43,246 nucleotides of DNA from Pseudomonadota bacterium (GTDB lineage: Bacteria; Pseudomonadota; Alphaproteobacteria; Acetobacterales; Acetobacteraceae), in NCBI GenBank assembly GCA_021808985.1, contig JAKBAQ010000002.1:1-43246 (forward strand). Direction: 5' to 3'. The position numbers and the translations under genes are program-made. Each line of letters starts with the position of its first letter. Position 1 is the first letter of the stretch. The notes below the pieces were generated by a model that saw only the letters and a program-made list of their open reading frames with translations, had not been told where the DNA came from and ran no database searches. Of the stretch, positions 33,351 to 41,932 are shown in pieces.

Positions 33351-35309
33351 TCACATCCGGCGCGCGCAGCGATGGCCATCATGCACCGCCGCCAACAAGT
33401 CGCGGGGAGAAAGCGCGTCCCCGATCAAATGAATATCCGGCACACGGCCCCGCAATTCATCAAACAACCCGCGCACCGGCACTTGCGCGGTCGCAAGCAC
33501 CACGATCCCAGCCTCAACCCGCTCCAATTTCTCCGTCCCCACCGGCCTTATCAAGCAATGATCAGAGGTAATCGAAACCAGATGATGGTTGACGATCAAC
33601 CGGAAATCCCCCTGGTTCAGCCGCCGCAACGATTCCGCATCCCGGCTGGAGCCGAGCATTTTTGGCGCGAAGGAGGAAAGGCTGGTCACAAAAGTCACGC
33701 CCGCCCCCGCCTTCAGCAACGTCTCCGCCGCGGCAATCGCATCATAACGCCCGGTATCATCAAAAACCAACGCCCGCTTGCCCATGAAAGCGGACTCCGC
33801 CATCATCACCACCCCTGCGGGATCATACACATGCGGCAGCGCCGTGCCCGCCGGCAATTCCCCCGGTATCGCCGCCTGCCTGCCATCTCCAACCGTCATC
33901 CCGCCGGTCGCGATAATCAGCACATCAGGATTTTCCGCCAGCACATCTCCCACCTCGGCATACAGGCTCAGCCGCACATCCACGCCAAGTTTGAAAATCT
34001 GCCGTTGCATCCAGTCCAGAAAATCTCCGAATATATGCAAATGCGGCGCACGCCTGGCAATTTGCAGCATCCCGCCAAGCTCCTTCCTGGCTTCGGCCAG
34101 AACAACCCTATGCCCGCGCAACGCGGCAATCCGCGCGGCCTCCATCCCCGCCGGCCCTCCGCCGATGATCATGATTTTCTTGGCCGTCTCGGCCTTGGTC
34201 AGCAACGCCTCATCCAGTGTGGCCTCATATCCCGCCGCCGGATTCACGGTGCATTGCATCCGTCCAATCTGCAGCAGCCCGGCAATGCATCCCTGGTTGC
34301 ACGCAATGCACGGGCGCACATCCTCCACCCGTCCTTCCCTGGTTTTGCGCACCAATTCCGGATCGGCGATTTGCGCGCGCACCAGGGAGACAATGTCAGC
34401 CTGCCCGCCGCGCAACACCTGTTCGGCCTCTTCCAACGTGCGATAACGCCCCGTCACCAGCCGCGGCAACCTCACCGCCTGGGCGATTTTTTCATTAACC
34501 GGCAACTGATACCCCGCCGGCACCGCCATGGTGGGCGCCATGCCAGACATCAAAAAATAATCGCTGAAGGTAATATCAAGAAAATCAATCAGCCCCTCAG
34601 CCTCCAGATGTGCCGCCAAGTCGGCGATATCCTGCGCCCCCACACCGCCTTTCGCCGTGCTGGCACCCATCCGCGCGCCCACCGGAAAATCCGGCCCCAC
34701 GGCCGCGCGTATGGCCCGCAGCACCTCCATCATAAAGCGCGCGCGCTGCAACAACCCGCCATTATAGCCATCATCACGCCGGTTGGTCAGCGGCGAGAGA
34801 AATTGCTGAACAATATAGCCATGCCCCGCATGCAGTTCCACGCCATCCAGCCCCGCATCACGGCATTTGCGCGCGGCCTCCGCGAAAGCCGCGACCAGCT
34901 CATCAATATCTTCCTGTCCCATCGGCACGCCGATAATCCCGGTCAACGCGCTCGGCGTCGCGGATGGCGCCCACGGCATCGCCCCGCCAGCCCCGCCCAG
35001 ATTATGCCCGCCATGCCAAAGTTGCTGAAAAACCCTCATCCCATGCGGGCGCACCGCCGCCATCAGCTTCTCGAACCCACGCATGGCGTTGTCATCGATC
35101 AGATACGCGATCTGCGAATTCGGATGCACCGACCCCGCCTCCAGAATGCTCAGCCCCACCCCGCTGCGCGCCCGCGCGGCATGATACGCCACAAAATCGT
35201 CATTCACCGAGTTGGGAAACATCGTCGTGCTGTTCGCTGCCCGGGCGATACGGTTCGGTACGAGCACGGAACCTATTTTAATCGGCTCCCAGACGAGCTT
35301 CAACGGCAT
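33351..35309 (-). CDS. NADH:flavin oxidoreductase/2,4-dienoyl-CoA reductase-type ene reductase (copy B)
   Basis: 652 residues, a paralogue of copy A with the same layout: OYE-type barrel with VELHAGHGYIVQQFLSPLTNRRDDGYNG, cluster motif CIACNQGC plus a cysteine 11 residues on, and FAD site IIGGGPAGMEAARIAALRGH. The family motif DEYGG is replaced by DGYNG here, and the linker sequences differ strongly from copy A, so the two are probably not redundant. The ATG at 35309 has GGAG nine bases upstream; the upstream TTG is less likely. The gap to the Rieske beta gene is 91 bases, the longest in the operon, and the base composition is more AT-rich than in neighbouring housekeeping genes. Confidence 0.88.
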   Translation of the reverse strand: MPLKLVWEPIKIGSVLVPNRIARAANSTTMFPNSVNDDFVAYHAARARSGVGLSILEAGSVHPNSQIAYLIDDNAMRGFEKLMAAVRPHGMRVFQQLWHGGHNLGGAGGAMPWAPSATPSALTGIIGVPMGQEDIDELVAAFAEAARKCRDAGLDGVELHAGHGYIVQQFLSPLTNRRDDGYNGGLLQRARFMMEVLRAIRAAVGPDFPVGARMGASTAKGGVGAQDIADLAAHLEAEGLIDFLDITFSDYFLMSGMAPTMAVPAGYQLPVNEKIAQAVRLPRLVTGRYRTLEEAEQVLRGGQADIVSLVRAQIADPELVRKTREGRVEDVRPCIACNQGCIAGLLQIGRMQCTVNPAAGYEATLDEALLTKAETAKKIMIIGGGPAGMEAARIAALRGHRVVLAEARKELGGMLQIARRAPHLHIFGDFLDWMQRQIFKLGVDVRLSLYAEVGDVLAENPDVLIIATGGMTVGDGRQAAIPGELPAGTALPHVYDPAGVVMMAESAFMGKRALVFDDTGRYDAIAAAETLLKAGAGVTFVTSLSSFAPKMLGSSRDAESLRRLNQGDFRLIVNHHLVSITSDHCLIRPVGTEKLERVEAGIVVLATAQVPVRGLFDELRGRVPDIHLIGDALSPRDLLAAVHDGHRCARRM

Positions 35310-35400
35310 CTGCCAAATCTCCAAAAGAGTTCATTCCCCAGGATATTTTATGTCTCCAGCCAAGTCCCACGCGGTGTTTGAAACGACCGGCGCCCCGCCT

Positions 35401-35895
35401 TTACAAGATAATGCTGATGCTGCCCTGCCCGCGCAGCACGTCAATATCCAAAATAACCCGCTTGCTCCTTATCTTGTATGCTGCACCATGCGCGACCAGC
35501 TGATAGCGGTACTGACCGATATATTGCACAATCTCAGCCCGGCGGATGCGGAACACGCAAAAATTCGCCGCCACCCTCAATTCCTCCCCCTCCTTGCCCA
35601 GCACCCGCACATTGCTCACCAAGCGCCGCAAGTTCGAGCGTGGCACCTCGCAAAACCCCTTGCTGCTCTTCAGCCGCTCCAGCCGCGCGGCCAACTGCGC
35701 CCGGTCATCCATGATAACGAACATGGTCTCCGCGGCTGAAAGCGTTGCGCCATCCTGCACGCCAATCGGCGGAATCAGATATTGCGCATCATCGGTCAGC
35801 AGCGCCTCCCATTCCGTCAGTTTCCAGCCATCGAGCAAATCCGCTTCCAGAAACAGGAAATTCTCAACACTATCCTTCAGGCTCAGTTCCGGCAC
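35401..35895 (-). CDS. Aromatic-ring-hydroxylating dioxygenase, beta subunit
   Basis: 164 residues from the GTG at 35895. It has the NTF2-like fold of small dioxygenase subunits: FLFLEADLLDGWKLTEWEALLTDDAQYLIPP at the N-terminus, then RLKSSKGFCEVPRSNLRRLVSNVRV and a C-terminal AAYKIRSKRVILDIDVL. Small subunits have no cofactor and shape the alpha3beta3 hexamer. The GTG lies four bases after the alpha stop and has an AAGGG box before it; a start further upstream would overlap the alpha gene heavily. Confidence 0.88.
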   Translation of the reverse strand: MPELSLKDSVENFLFLEADLLDGWKLTEWEALLTDDAQYLIPPIGVQDGATLSAAETMFVIMDDRAQLAARLERLKSSKGFCEVPRSNLRRLVSNVRVLGKEGEELRVAANFCVFRIRRAEIVQYIGQYRYQLVAHGAAYKIRSKRVILDIDVLRGQGSISIIL

Positions 35896-35899
35896 GGCA

Positions 35900-37207
35900 T
35901 CACCCTTCCATCGTTTCCTCACCGCGCAGCATCCGGTCCCATTGGGTCCACCAGGCGCGGTGCTGCGCCTCATCGGATTGGTCGCCGACATTCACCATGA
36001 AATCCTCGGCATATCCTGGATACATGCCTTTGGAATAATCATGCAGAAACGGCGGCGATTGATGATCCGCGATCGCCCGGCGGTCAAACATTTCGTAATC
36101 GTCAGGATGCGCGAATCCCCCGGGTCCGACAAATGTCAGATGGTTCTGCAAACGCACCTTGCGCACCAGCGGGTCTTCCCCCACGGGCACCAGGCTCCAT
36201 ATGTTGGAGCGCGAGCTCGTCGCACTCTCCGGATAAGAGGTGCGGATCGAAAGAGAAAGCACATCGTTCAATATCGTGTTTGGAAAAATCAACAAATTCC
36301 GTGTCCGCGTGGTCATCCGCGTGCCACGCTCCTCGCCCCATTTCGCGAGAATTTCAGCCTTCTTCGTTTCAATCAGCGGCCGGGTCTCCTCGCCGAAGGC
36401 TGGAATCCAATCAGCCACCGGCTTGCCGACCTTGATCCCAAGCTCAAACCCGCCATGCCCATTGCCAAAGGCAAACCCGCCGCCCGCATAGGCCGCCGCC
36501 TGCTGCTGCGGTGTATCCCCCGCGCGCTTGGCCGCGTACTGAAAATACGTCGAATGCAGGCTCGGCCCATGGTAGGAATCAATCTGATTCTCGGTGATTG
36601 ATTTCCAGTTGAAATTGACACGGAACTCCTGTTCCCCTGGCGTCACTTCAAGCCCCCGCTCATTCTGGTCGATGATCAGATCGATCCACTCCTTCGCCCC
36701 GGCCAGATATTTCTCCAGGCTCACCGCGCGCGGATTCATGTTCATGAAGTAAAATCCGCCATACTGCTCCAGCCTCGGCACGGGATGCAGATTATACGTG
36801 CCATCCTCATTAAAACCGGGCGGATACCCCGACCGCGCGCCCTGGTCCAGCAGCTTGCCCTTCGCGTCGAACACCCAGCCATGATACGGGCAGCTGAACG
36901 TATTGCCCCGCCCGCATTTCTCGGTTGAAAGCAGAACCCCCCGATGCGTGCATAAATTATGATAGGCATGAATCCCGCCATCCCGGTCCTTGTTGAACAG
37001 GATGCTGTAGCTGCCAACCTGACGCGTCAAAAAACTTCCAGGCAGCGCCACCTCGGATTCATGCGCCACATAAAGCCAGCAACGGTCGAAGATATAGGCC
37101 CGTTCGCGCTCAAACAGCGCCTGATCATAAAATGCGCGTTTATCAACCATGAACCGGCCTTTTTCCCGGTTGATCCGCACATAGCCTTCCAATGCCGCCT
37201 CACTCAT
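35900..37207 (-). CDS. Rieske non-heme iron oxygenase, alpha subunit
   Basis: 435 residues. The Rieske 2Fe-2S ligands are C86, H88 (NLCTHRG) and C106, H109 (SCPYHGW). The catalytic domain has the bridging D210 and iron ligands H213 and H218 (QIDSYHGPSLHS). These enzymes add O2 across or next to aromatic or alicyclic C-C bonds, drawing electrons from a ferredoxin. An AGGAGG box precedes the ATG. It is cotranscribed with the beta subunit and the P450. No ferredoxin or reductase gene is nearby, so electrons must come from elsewhere in the genome. The substrate is unknown. Confidence 0.93.
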   Translation of the reverse strand: MSEAALEGYVRINREKGRFMVDKRAFYDQALFERERAYIFDRCWLYVAHESEVALPGSFLTRQVGSYSILFNKDRDGGIHAYHNLCTHRGVLLSTEKCGRGNTFSCPYHGWVFDAKGKLLDQGARSGYPPGFNEDGTYNLHPVPRLEQYGGFYFMNMNPRAVSLEKYLAGAKEWIDLIIDQNERGLEVTPGEQEFRVNFNWKSITENQIDSYHGPSLHSTYFQYAAKRAGDTPQQQAAAYAGGGFAFGNGHGGFELGIKVGKPVADWIPAFGEETRPLIETKKAEILAKWGEERGTRMTTRTRNLLIFPNTILNDVLSLSIRTSYPESATSSRSNIWSLVPVGEDPLVRKVRLQNHLTFVGPGGFAHPDDYEMFDRRAIADHQSPPFLHDYSKGMYPGYAEDFMVNVGDQSDEAQHRAWWTQWDRMLRGEETMEG

Positions 37208-37227
37208 GGCACCCCTCCTGAGACTGA

Positions 37228-38484
37228 TTATGCCGCGCCCTTCTCTCCCGTCCGCGGATGCAGCCGCACATGCAAGGCCTGCGGCCCGCGGAAGGTGATT
37301 CCGCCGCCAAAGCGCAGCGCCTCATCAAGAACCTCGAAGCTCTCATACCTGCGCAAGAATTCAGGGAAAAACTCTGTCAGCTGCATTTTCGCCAGCAAAT
37401 GCCCAATGCAATGGTGCGTCCCCGGCCCAAAGGTCACGTTATTGCCTTGCGGGCGCGTCAAATCCAGCCGCTCCGGCTCGGCGAACACCCGCGGATCACG
37501 ATTCGCCGCCGCGGTCATGATTGTCGCGATCTGCCCTTTTTTAAGCTGATGCCCCTTCCACTCAAAATCCTCCGCCACGATCCGTCCCTGCGACGTCGAC
37601 ATCGCGATATAGCGCATCAGCTCCATGATCGAGTTCATAATCGTATCCGGATGCGTCAGCATATAGTCGCGCGCCGGCTTGTCCTTCGCCAGCGCGTTAA
37701 TTGAAAGCGACATGGTGTTCAGCGTCGTGTCATGCCCGGCCAGCAGCACCAGAATCAGCTCGCCGATCAACTCCTCATCCGAGAACCGCGTCTCCTCGGT
37801 TCCCGCATGCACCAGCGTTGATACGAAATCCCCGGCCGGATTGCGCCGCCTTGTTTCAATCTCCGGCCGAAAGGCCTCCGCCATTTCCGCGAAGGCCGCG
37901 TCCGCGCGCGCCAAAATCTCCCGGTTCGGCCGGCCGCTGCCCGCCGCATTGGCCAGATAGGCCCATTCCTTCAGCTTCGGCAGGTAGAACGCCTCATCCT
38001 GCAAGCCCATCAGCCGCATGATATTGCGCGCGGTAATCGGCCTGCCAACCTCCTCCACGAACTCAACCTCGGCCCGCCCGGCCATGCTGTCCAGCACGTC
38101 ATGAATAACCTTGCACGCCAGTGGCCGGTAATCCTCCACCACCTGGCGAGAGAACGCCTTCATCATCAACATGCGCACGCGCGTATGCTCCGGCGGATCA
38201 AGGTTGATCAGAAAATGCGGAAAATATCTCAGCATGTTGGGAATCAGCTTCTGCCGCTCATCGGCATCCGGCAGCACGAAGTTCAGCAATTTATGCCGCG
38301 CGGTTGAAAATGGCAAACTGCCAGAAAACGCCTCGGCAACTTCCGCATGGCCGGTAATGATCCAGGATTGCTCCGTCTCGCTCCACACAATCGGCGAGAT
38401 CTCCCGCAGCGCGTTGAGCTGCGTGATAAATCGGTTGCCGATCTGCTCCACTTGCGAGAAATCGACATTCTGGATGTTGGCCAT
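37228..38484 (-). CDS. Cytochrome P450
   Basis: 418 residues, a soluble bacterial class I type. The I-helix oxygen site is LLAGHDTT, the K-helix ExxR is ELMRY, and the heme-binding loop FGPGTHHCIGHLLAKMQ puts the proximal cysteine at C359. NLDPPEHTRVRMLMMKAFS in the N-terminal third is also typical. Such P450s hydroxylate terpenoids, steroids, alkyl chains and acids. It is the first gene of the operon, facing the IclR regulator, and is followed 20 bases on by the Rieske alpha gene. It needs a ferredoxin and reductase not seen here. Confidence 0.95.
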   Translation of the reverse strand: MANIQNVDFSQVEQIGNRFITQLNALREISPIVWSETEQSWIITGHAEVAEAFSGSLPFSTARHKLLNFVLPDADERQKLIPNMLRYFPHFLINLDPPEHTRVRMLMMKAFSRQVVEDYRPLACKVIHDVLDSMAGRAEVEFVEEVGRPITARNIMRLMGLQDEAFYLPKLKEWAYLANAAGSGRPNREILARADAAFAEMAEAFRPEIETRRRNPAGDFVSTLVHAGTEETRFSDEELIGELILVLLAGHDTTLNTMSLSINALAKDKPARDYMLTHPDTIMNSIMELMRYIAMSTSQGRIVAEDFEWKGHQLKKGQIATIMTAAANRDPRVFAEPERLDLTRPQGNNVTFGPGTHHCIGHLLAKMQLTEFFPEFLRRYESFEVLDEALRFGGGITFRGPQALHVRLHPRTGEKGAA

Positions 38485-38628
38485 GGCATTTCCTTGCTCA
38501 GCGGATTGGGTCGGTTCAACCTCTTATGCCGGCATTTGTATGTCCCAGCCCCGGCCCCTGTCCATCGTTATTTGGATTTGGTCCGCACAGTGGCACACGG
38601 CTCTACCATCGCGCACGATAAATGCCCT
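38485..38628. promoter_or_regulatory. Divergent promoter region between P450 and IclR genes
   Basis: 144 bases between two divergent starts. It holds the palindrome ATGCCGGCAT (38526-38535) and three GGCATTT units: 38485-38491 and 38531-38537 on the plus strand and 38620-38626 inverted. IclR regulators usually bind in such a gap and control both sides. No convincing -35/-10 pair could be fixed by eye. Confidence 0.5.
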
Positions 38629-39477
38629 ATGAACATGCCATCCATGGAGCAAGCCGCGATGAATCCAGCCACCAAACCAAAATCCCCGCCGCGCCCGGTC
38701 CATGCGCTGCTGAAAGGCATGGCCTGTCTCGCCACCATCGCGCAGCATGACGGGCTGACCCTGGTTGAAGCCGTGCGCGCCCTCAAGCTGCCCAAATCCA
38801 CGGTCTACCGCCTGCTGGAAACCCTGCGCCTCGGCGGCTACCTGGTGCAGGACGATGCCCTGCGCTACCGCGCCAGCGCGCTGGCGGGCAATCTCGCCCC
38901 CCGGCATCAGGATAACCAATGGGTGCGCGAAGCCGCCTATCCGGCCCTGGTGGCGCTTGGCAACGCGGCCGTCTGGCCGGTCGGCATCGCCACCCCGGCG
39001 GGCATCTCAATGTATGTGCAAAGCACGACGAGCGATAAATCCCCCTTGGCCATCGAGCGCTTCCGCGCCGGGATGACCCTGCGCATGGACACCACCGCCG
39101 CCGGCTATCTTTTCCTCGCCTATCAGTCGCAGCGCCTGCGCGGCATCTATCTGGCCGCATTGCGCCGTCAATCCGCCGGTTTTGAGACCCCGACATTCGA
39201 TCGTCCGGCTTTTGAGCAGCGTCTTACCAAAATCCGCGCCGACGGCTACGTCATCATGCCCTCCACCCACATGGAATCCGTGCTCTGCGTTCCCGTGCTG
39301 CTGGAGCGGCGCATCGTCGCGGTGGTCGGCATGCGCTACATCCGCAAGGCGCTCTCCAATGCCGAGGTCATGGAAACCTTCGTCCCCCTGCTCACCGCCA
39401 CCACGCGCAAAATCGCGGCGGAAATATCCAGCCGGAAAATGACCGTGAAGGCCAATGAAATTCAGCCGCCGCGCTGA
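38629..39477 (+). CDS. IclR family transcriptional regulator
   Basis: 282 residues from the ATG at 38629 (later in-frame ATGs at 38635, 38644 and 38659 are possible). HALLKGMACLATIAQHDGLTLVEAVRALKLPKSTVYRLLETLRLGGYLV is the winged helix-turn-helix of IclR proteins. The C-terminal effector domain has the usual DTTAAGYLFLAYQS and IRADGYVIMPSTHMESVLCVPVLL elements. It is divergent from the P450-led operon and most likely regulates it in response to a pathway intermediate. Confidence 0.88.
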   Translation: MNMPSMEQAAMNPATKPKSPPRPVHALLKGMACLATIAQHDGLTLVEAVRALKLPKSTVYRLLETLRLGGYLVQDDALRYRASALAGNLAPRHQDNQWVREAAYPALVALGNAAVWPVGIATPAGISMYVQSTTSDKSPLAIERFRAGMTLRMDTTAAGYLFLAYQSQRLRGIYLAALRRQSAGFETPTFDRPAFEQRLTKIRADGYVIMPSTHMESVLCVPVLLERRIVAVVGMRYIRKALSNAEVMETFVPLLTATTRKIAAEISSRKMTVKANEIQPPR

Positions 39478-39564
39478 CCGTTCTCGCATAATCACCCGGC
39501 GGGATTGAAACATCCCCCGCCCCGCCCCACAATGGCGGAACCGGCCAAAACGGGGAGGATCGCC

Positions 39565-39774
39565 ATGTGTCCGCACTGCGCTGATGGTTTCAGTCACCCG
39601 CAACCCGGCCCCGCCCGGATTGCGCAGCTTCTCGCCCTGCTCGAACAACCCGGCGCCCTGCCGCCGGATGCCGCCCTGCGGATCGCCAGGGAACTCCTGC
39701 ATTGGGCCGGGCGCGCGCAGCCAGGCCTCGTGTGCGAGCCGGTGGCCCCGCCCGCCGCCCCGCTGGCGGCCTGA
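39565..39774 (+). CDS. Small CPHC-motif protein
   Basis: 69 residues. It begins MCPHCADGFSHPQPGP, with a CxxC pair at residues 2 and 5, then a helical, leucine- and alanine-rich segment (RIAQLLALLEQPGAL... and LRIARELLHWAG) and a Pro/Ala tail with one more cysteine. A GGGAGGA box six bases upstream decides the start. It ends three bases before the amidohydrolase start, so they form an operon. A metal-binding or disulfide role is a guess; no family is recognised. Confidence 0.6.
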   Translation: MCPHCADGFSHPQPGPARIAQLLALLEQPGALPPDAALRIARELLHWAGRAQPGLVCEPVAPPAAPLAA

Positions 39775-39777
39775 GCC

Positions 39778-41034
39778 ATGGCCACGCCAGCAACCACGCT
39801 GCCCGTTCCCTCCGCCAGCCTACTGGCGCAGCTTGAGCAGATCTATCAAGACCTGCACGCCAACCCCGAACTTTCCATGCAGGAGCACCGCACGGCATCC
39901 ATCGCCGCGGCATGGCTGCGCCAGCATGGCTATGCGGTGAGCGAAGGCGTCGGCGGCACCGGGGTCGTCGGGCTGCTGCGGAATGGCGAGGGCCCGGTCG
40001 TCCTGCTCCGGGCAGACATGGACGCCCTGCCCATCAAGGAGAGCACCGGCCTCGCCTATGCCAGCACCAAAACCGGGACTGACCGTTTCGGCCAAACCAC
40101 CTCAATCGCCCATTCCTGCGGGCATGACATGCACGTGGCCTGGCTCATGGGCGCGGTCTGCATCCTGGCCACCAACCAGGCCGCGTGGCGCGGCACGGTC
40201 ATGGCCGTCTTCCAGCCAGGCGAGGAAACCGGCCAGGGCGCCCGCGCCATGCTGGCCGATGGCATGCTCCACCGCTTCCCACGGCCTGATGTCACACTGG
40301 GCCAGCATGTCATGCCGCTGCCCGCCGGGCGCATCGGCTGGCGCGCCGGCACCATACTCTCCGCCGGCGACAGTTGGGAGGTCACCATGTTCGGCCGCGG
40401 CGCGCATGGCTCGATGCCGCAAAAAAGCGTTGACCCGGTGGTAATGGCGGCCTCGGCGGTGATGCGCCTGCAAACCGTGGTCTCGCGCGAGGTGGCGATG
40501 ACCGACTCCGCGGTGCTGACCGTGGGCAGCCTGCAAGCCGGGATGAACGAGAACGTGATCCCTGACCGCGCCCTGCTGCGCCTCAACATCCGCACCTTCA
40601 AGGCCGAGGTGCGCACGCGCGTGCTCGCCGCCGTCAAGCGTATCCTCGAAGCCGAGGCCACGGCCTCCGGCGCGCCGCGCCCGCCCGAATTCTCGGTGCT
40701 GAGCGAATTCCCGCTCACCCGCAACGATGCCGCGGCCACCCGCAAGGTGGTGGCCGCGCTGGAGCGGCATTTCGGCGCCGCGCGCGTGGGCGAAATTCCC
40801 CCCGCCACCGCCAGCGAGGATTTCAGCCTCTTCGGCGCCGCCTGGAACGCGCCGGCGGTATTCTGGATGATCGGCGGAATAGACCCGGCCAATTATGAAG
40901 CCGCCAGCAAGGTGGATGAGCTGCCCGCCAACCACGCGCCGGACTTCGCGCCCGTGCTCGACCCCACCTTGCGCACCGGCATTGAAGCCATGCTCACCGC
41001 CGCCGGCGCCTGGCTCTGTCCGGACCATGCATAG
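39778..41034 (+). CDS. M20 family amidohydrolase
   Basis: 418 residues, M20D type (hippurate or N-acyl-amino-acid hydrolase, IAA-amide hydrolase like). The metal site is marked by SCGHDMHVAW and QPGEETGQGARAM, with LGQHVMPLPAG and a TASEDFSLF motif near the C-terminus. A lid domain lies between about residues 190 and 310. It hydrolyses N-acyl or N-aryl amides of amino acids with two divalent metals. The small CPHC protein precedes it, and the TRIC-type membrane gene overlaps its end by eight bases. Confidence 0.9.
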   Translation: MATPATTLPVPSASLLAQLEQIYQDLHANPELSMQEHRTASIAAAWLRQHGYAVSEGVGGTGVVGLLRNGEGPVVLLRADMDALPIKESTGLAYASTKTGTDRFGQTTSIAHSCGHDMHVAWLMGAVCILATNQAAWRGTVMAVFQPGEETGQGARAMLADGMLHRFPRPDVTLGQHVMPLPAGRIGWRAGTILSAGDSWEVTMFGRGAHGSMPQKSVDPVVMAASAVMRLQTVVSREVAMTDSAVLTVGSLQAGMNENVIPDRALLRLNIRTFKAEVRTRVLAAVKRILEAEATASGAPRPPEFSVLSEFPLTRNDAAATRKVVAALERHFGAARVGEIPPATASEDFSLFGAAWNAPAVFWMIGGIDPANYEAASKVDELPANHAPDFAPVLDPTLRTGIEAMLTAAGAWLCPDHA

Positions 41035-41668
41035 CGCCGTCCTGAAGGACCTCACCGGTGCGCTGGACTGGGTGGGCACCCTGGCATTCGCCCTGAGCGG
41101 CGGCCTGCTCGGCGTGCGCAAGCGTTTCGACCTGTTCGGCGTCCTCTTCCTCTCCTTCGTGGCGGCGGTGGCTGGCGGCATGATGCGCGACATACTGATC
41201 AACGCGCTCCCCCCCGCCGCGGTCACCGACACGCATTATTTCCTGATCTCGATCGGCGCCGGGCTGCTCACCTTCTACTGGTATCCAAGGGTCGTCTCCC
41301 TGCAACGCCAGATTTTACTGTTTGACATGATAGGCCTGGCCCTGTTCGCCGTCATCGGCGCCCAGAAGGCGCTGGATTACGGCATCAACCCGCTGATGGC
41401 CGCTCCCATGGGCATGCTCACAGGCATCGGCGGCGGCATGGCGCGAGACGTCCTGGCCGGCGAAATCCCCTTCGTGCTCCGGGCAGATCTTTACGCCATC
41501 GCCGCCCTGGCAGCCGGCGCCGCCGTATCGGCCGGGCACATCATCGGCCTGGCGCCGCTGCTCCCCATGCTGCTTGGCGCCGCGCTCTGTATCTTCCTGC
41601 GCCTGATGGCGCTCTACCGCGGCTGGCGCGCCCCAATGCCCCGCTGGGCCAGCGGCAAACACACCTGA
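41027..41668 (+). CDS. TRIC channel-like membrane protein (UPF0126)
   Basis: 213 residues with about seven membrane segments in two repeats: DWVGTLAFALSGGLLGVRK and IGLALFAVIGAQKAL, each followed by a glycine-rich GGGMxRD-like turn (VAGGMMRDIL and GIGGGMARDVL). This is the YicG/UPF0126 family, whose members form trimeric TRIC-type monovalent cation channels. The ATG at 41027 overlaps the amidohydrolase stop; the longer frame upstream overlaps that gene and is rejected. Confidence 0.9.
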   Translation: MHSAVLKDLTGALDWVGTLAFALSGGLLGVRKRFDLFGVLFLSFVAAVAGGMMRDILINALPPAAVTDTHYFLISIGAGLLTFYWYPRVVSLQRQILLFDMIGLALFAVIGAQKALDYGINPLMAAPMGMLTGIGGGMARDVLAGEIPFVLRADLYAIAALAAGAAVSAGHIIGLAPLLPMLLGAALCIFLRLMALYRGWRAPMPRWASGKHT

Positions 41669-41712
41669 AACCCCCTCGCCATCAACATCATCCAGAGACA
41701 ATTTGCAGCCCA

Positions 41713-41799
41713 TGGTGCGGGCGGCCGGAATCGAACCGGCACGGGATTGCTCCCAACGGATTTTAAGTCCGTTGCGTCTACCGGTTTCGCCACGCCCGC
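41713..41799 (-). tRNA. tRNA-Leu (anticodon UAA)
   Basis: On the minus strand acceptor GCGGGCG pairs with CGCCCGC, the anticodon stem ACGGA/TCCGT encloses CTTAAAA (anticodon TAA), a long class II variable arm follows, and the T-arm GCCGGTTCGATTCCGGC and encoded CCA close it. 87 bases with CCA, the normal length for tRNA-Leu. Confidence 0.96.
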
Positions 41800-41903
41800 A
41801 TACGCGCCAGTGTAACCGCAAAACGCAGCCGGTCAAAGAGGGGCGGCGGACCTATTTTCTTTGTTGTCAGTCAGGTGGCCTCCATTGCGCCCAGAGCACG
41901 CGC

Positions 41904-41932
41904 AAAAAAAGGCGGTGCCCGAAGGCACCGCC
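41904..41932 (-). terminator. Rho-independent terminator
   Basis: On the minus strand GGCGGTGCC-TTCGG-GCACCGCC is followed by seven Ts (41910-41904): a strong GC stem, a stable tetraloop-type loop and a U-run. It ends the minus-strand transcript(s) from the SDR gene or from the candidate small RNA. Confidence 0.88.

Noticed and set aside
33267-35381. A 704-codon plus-strand open frame
   Set aside because: Antisense to the second ene reductase; the translation is rich in Arg, His, Pro and Gln without any domain.
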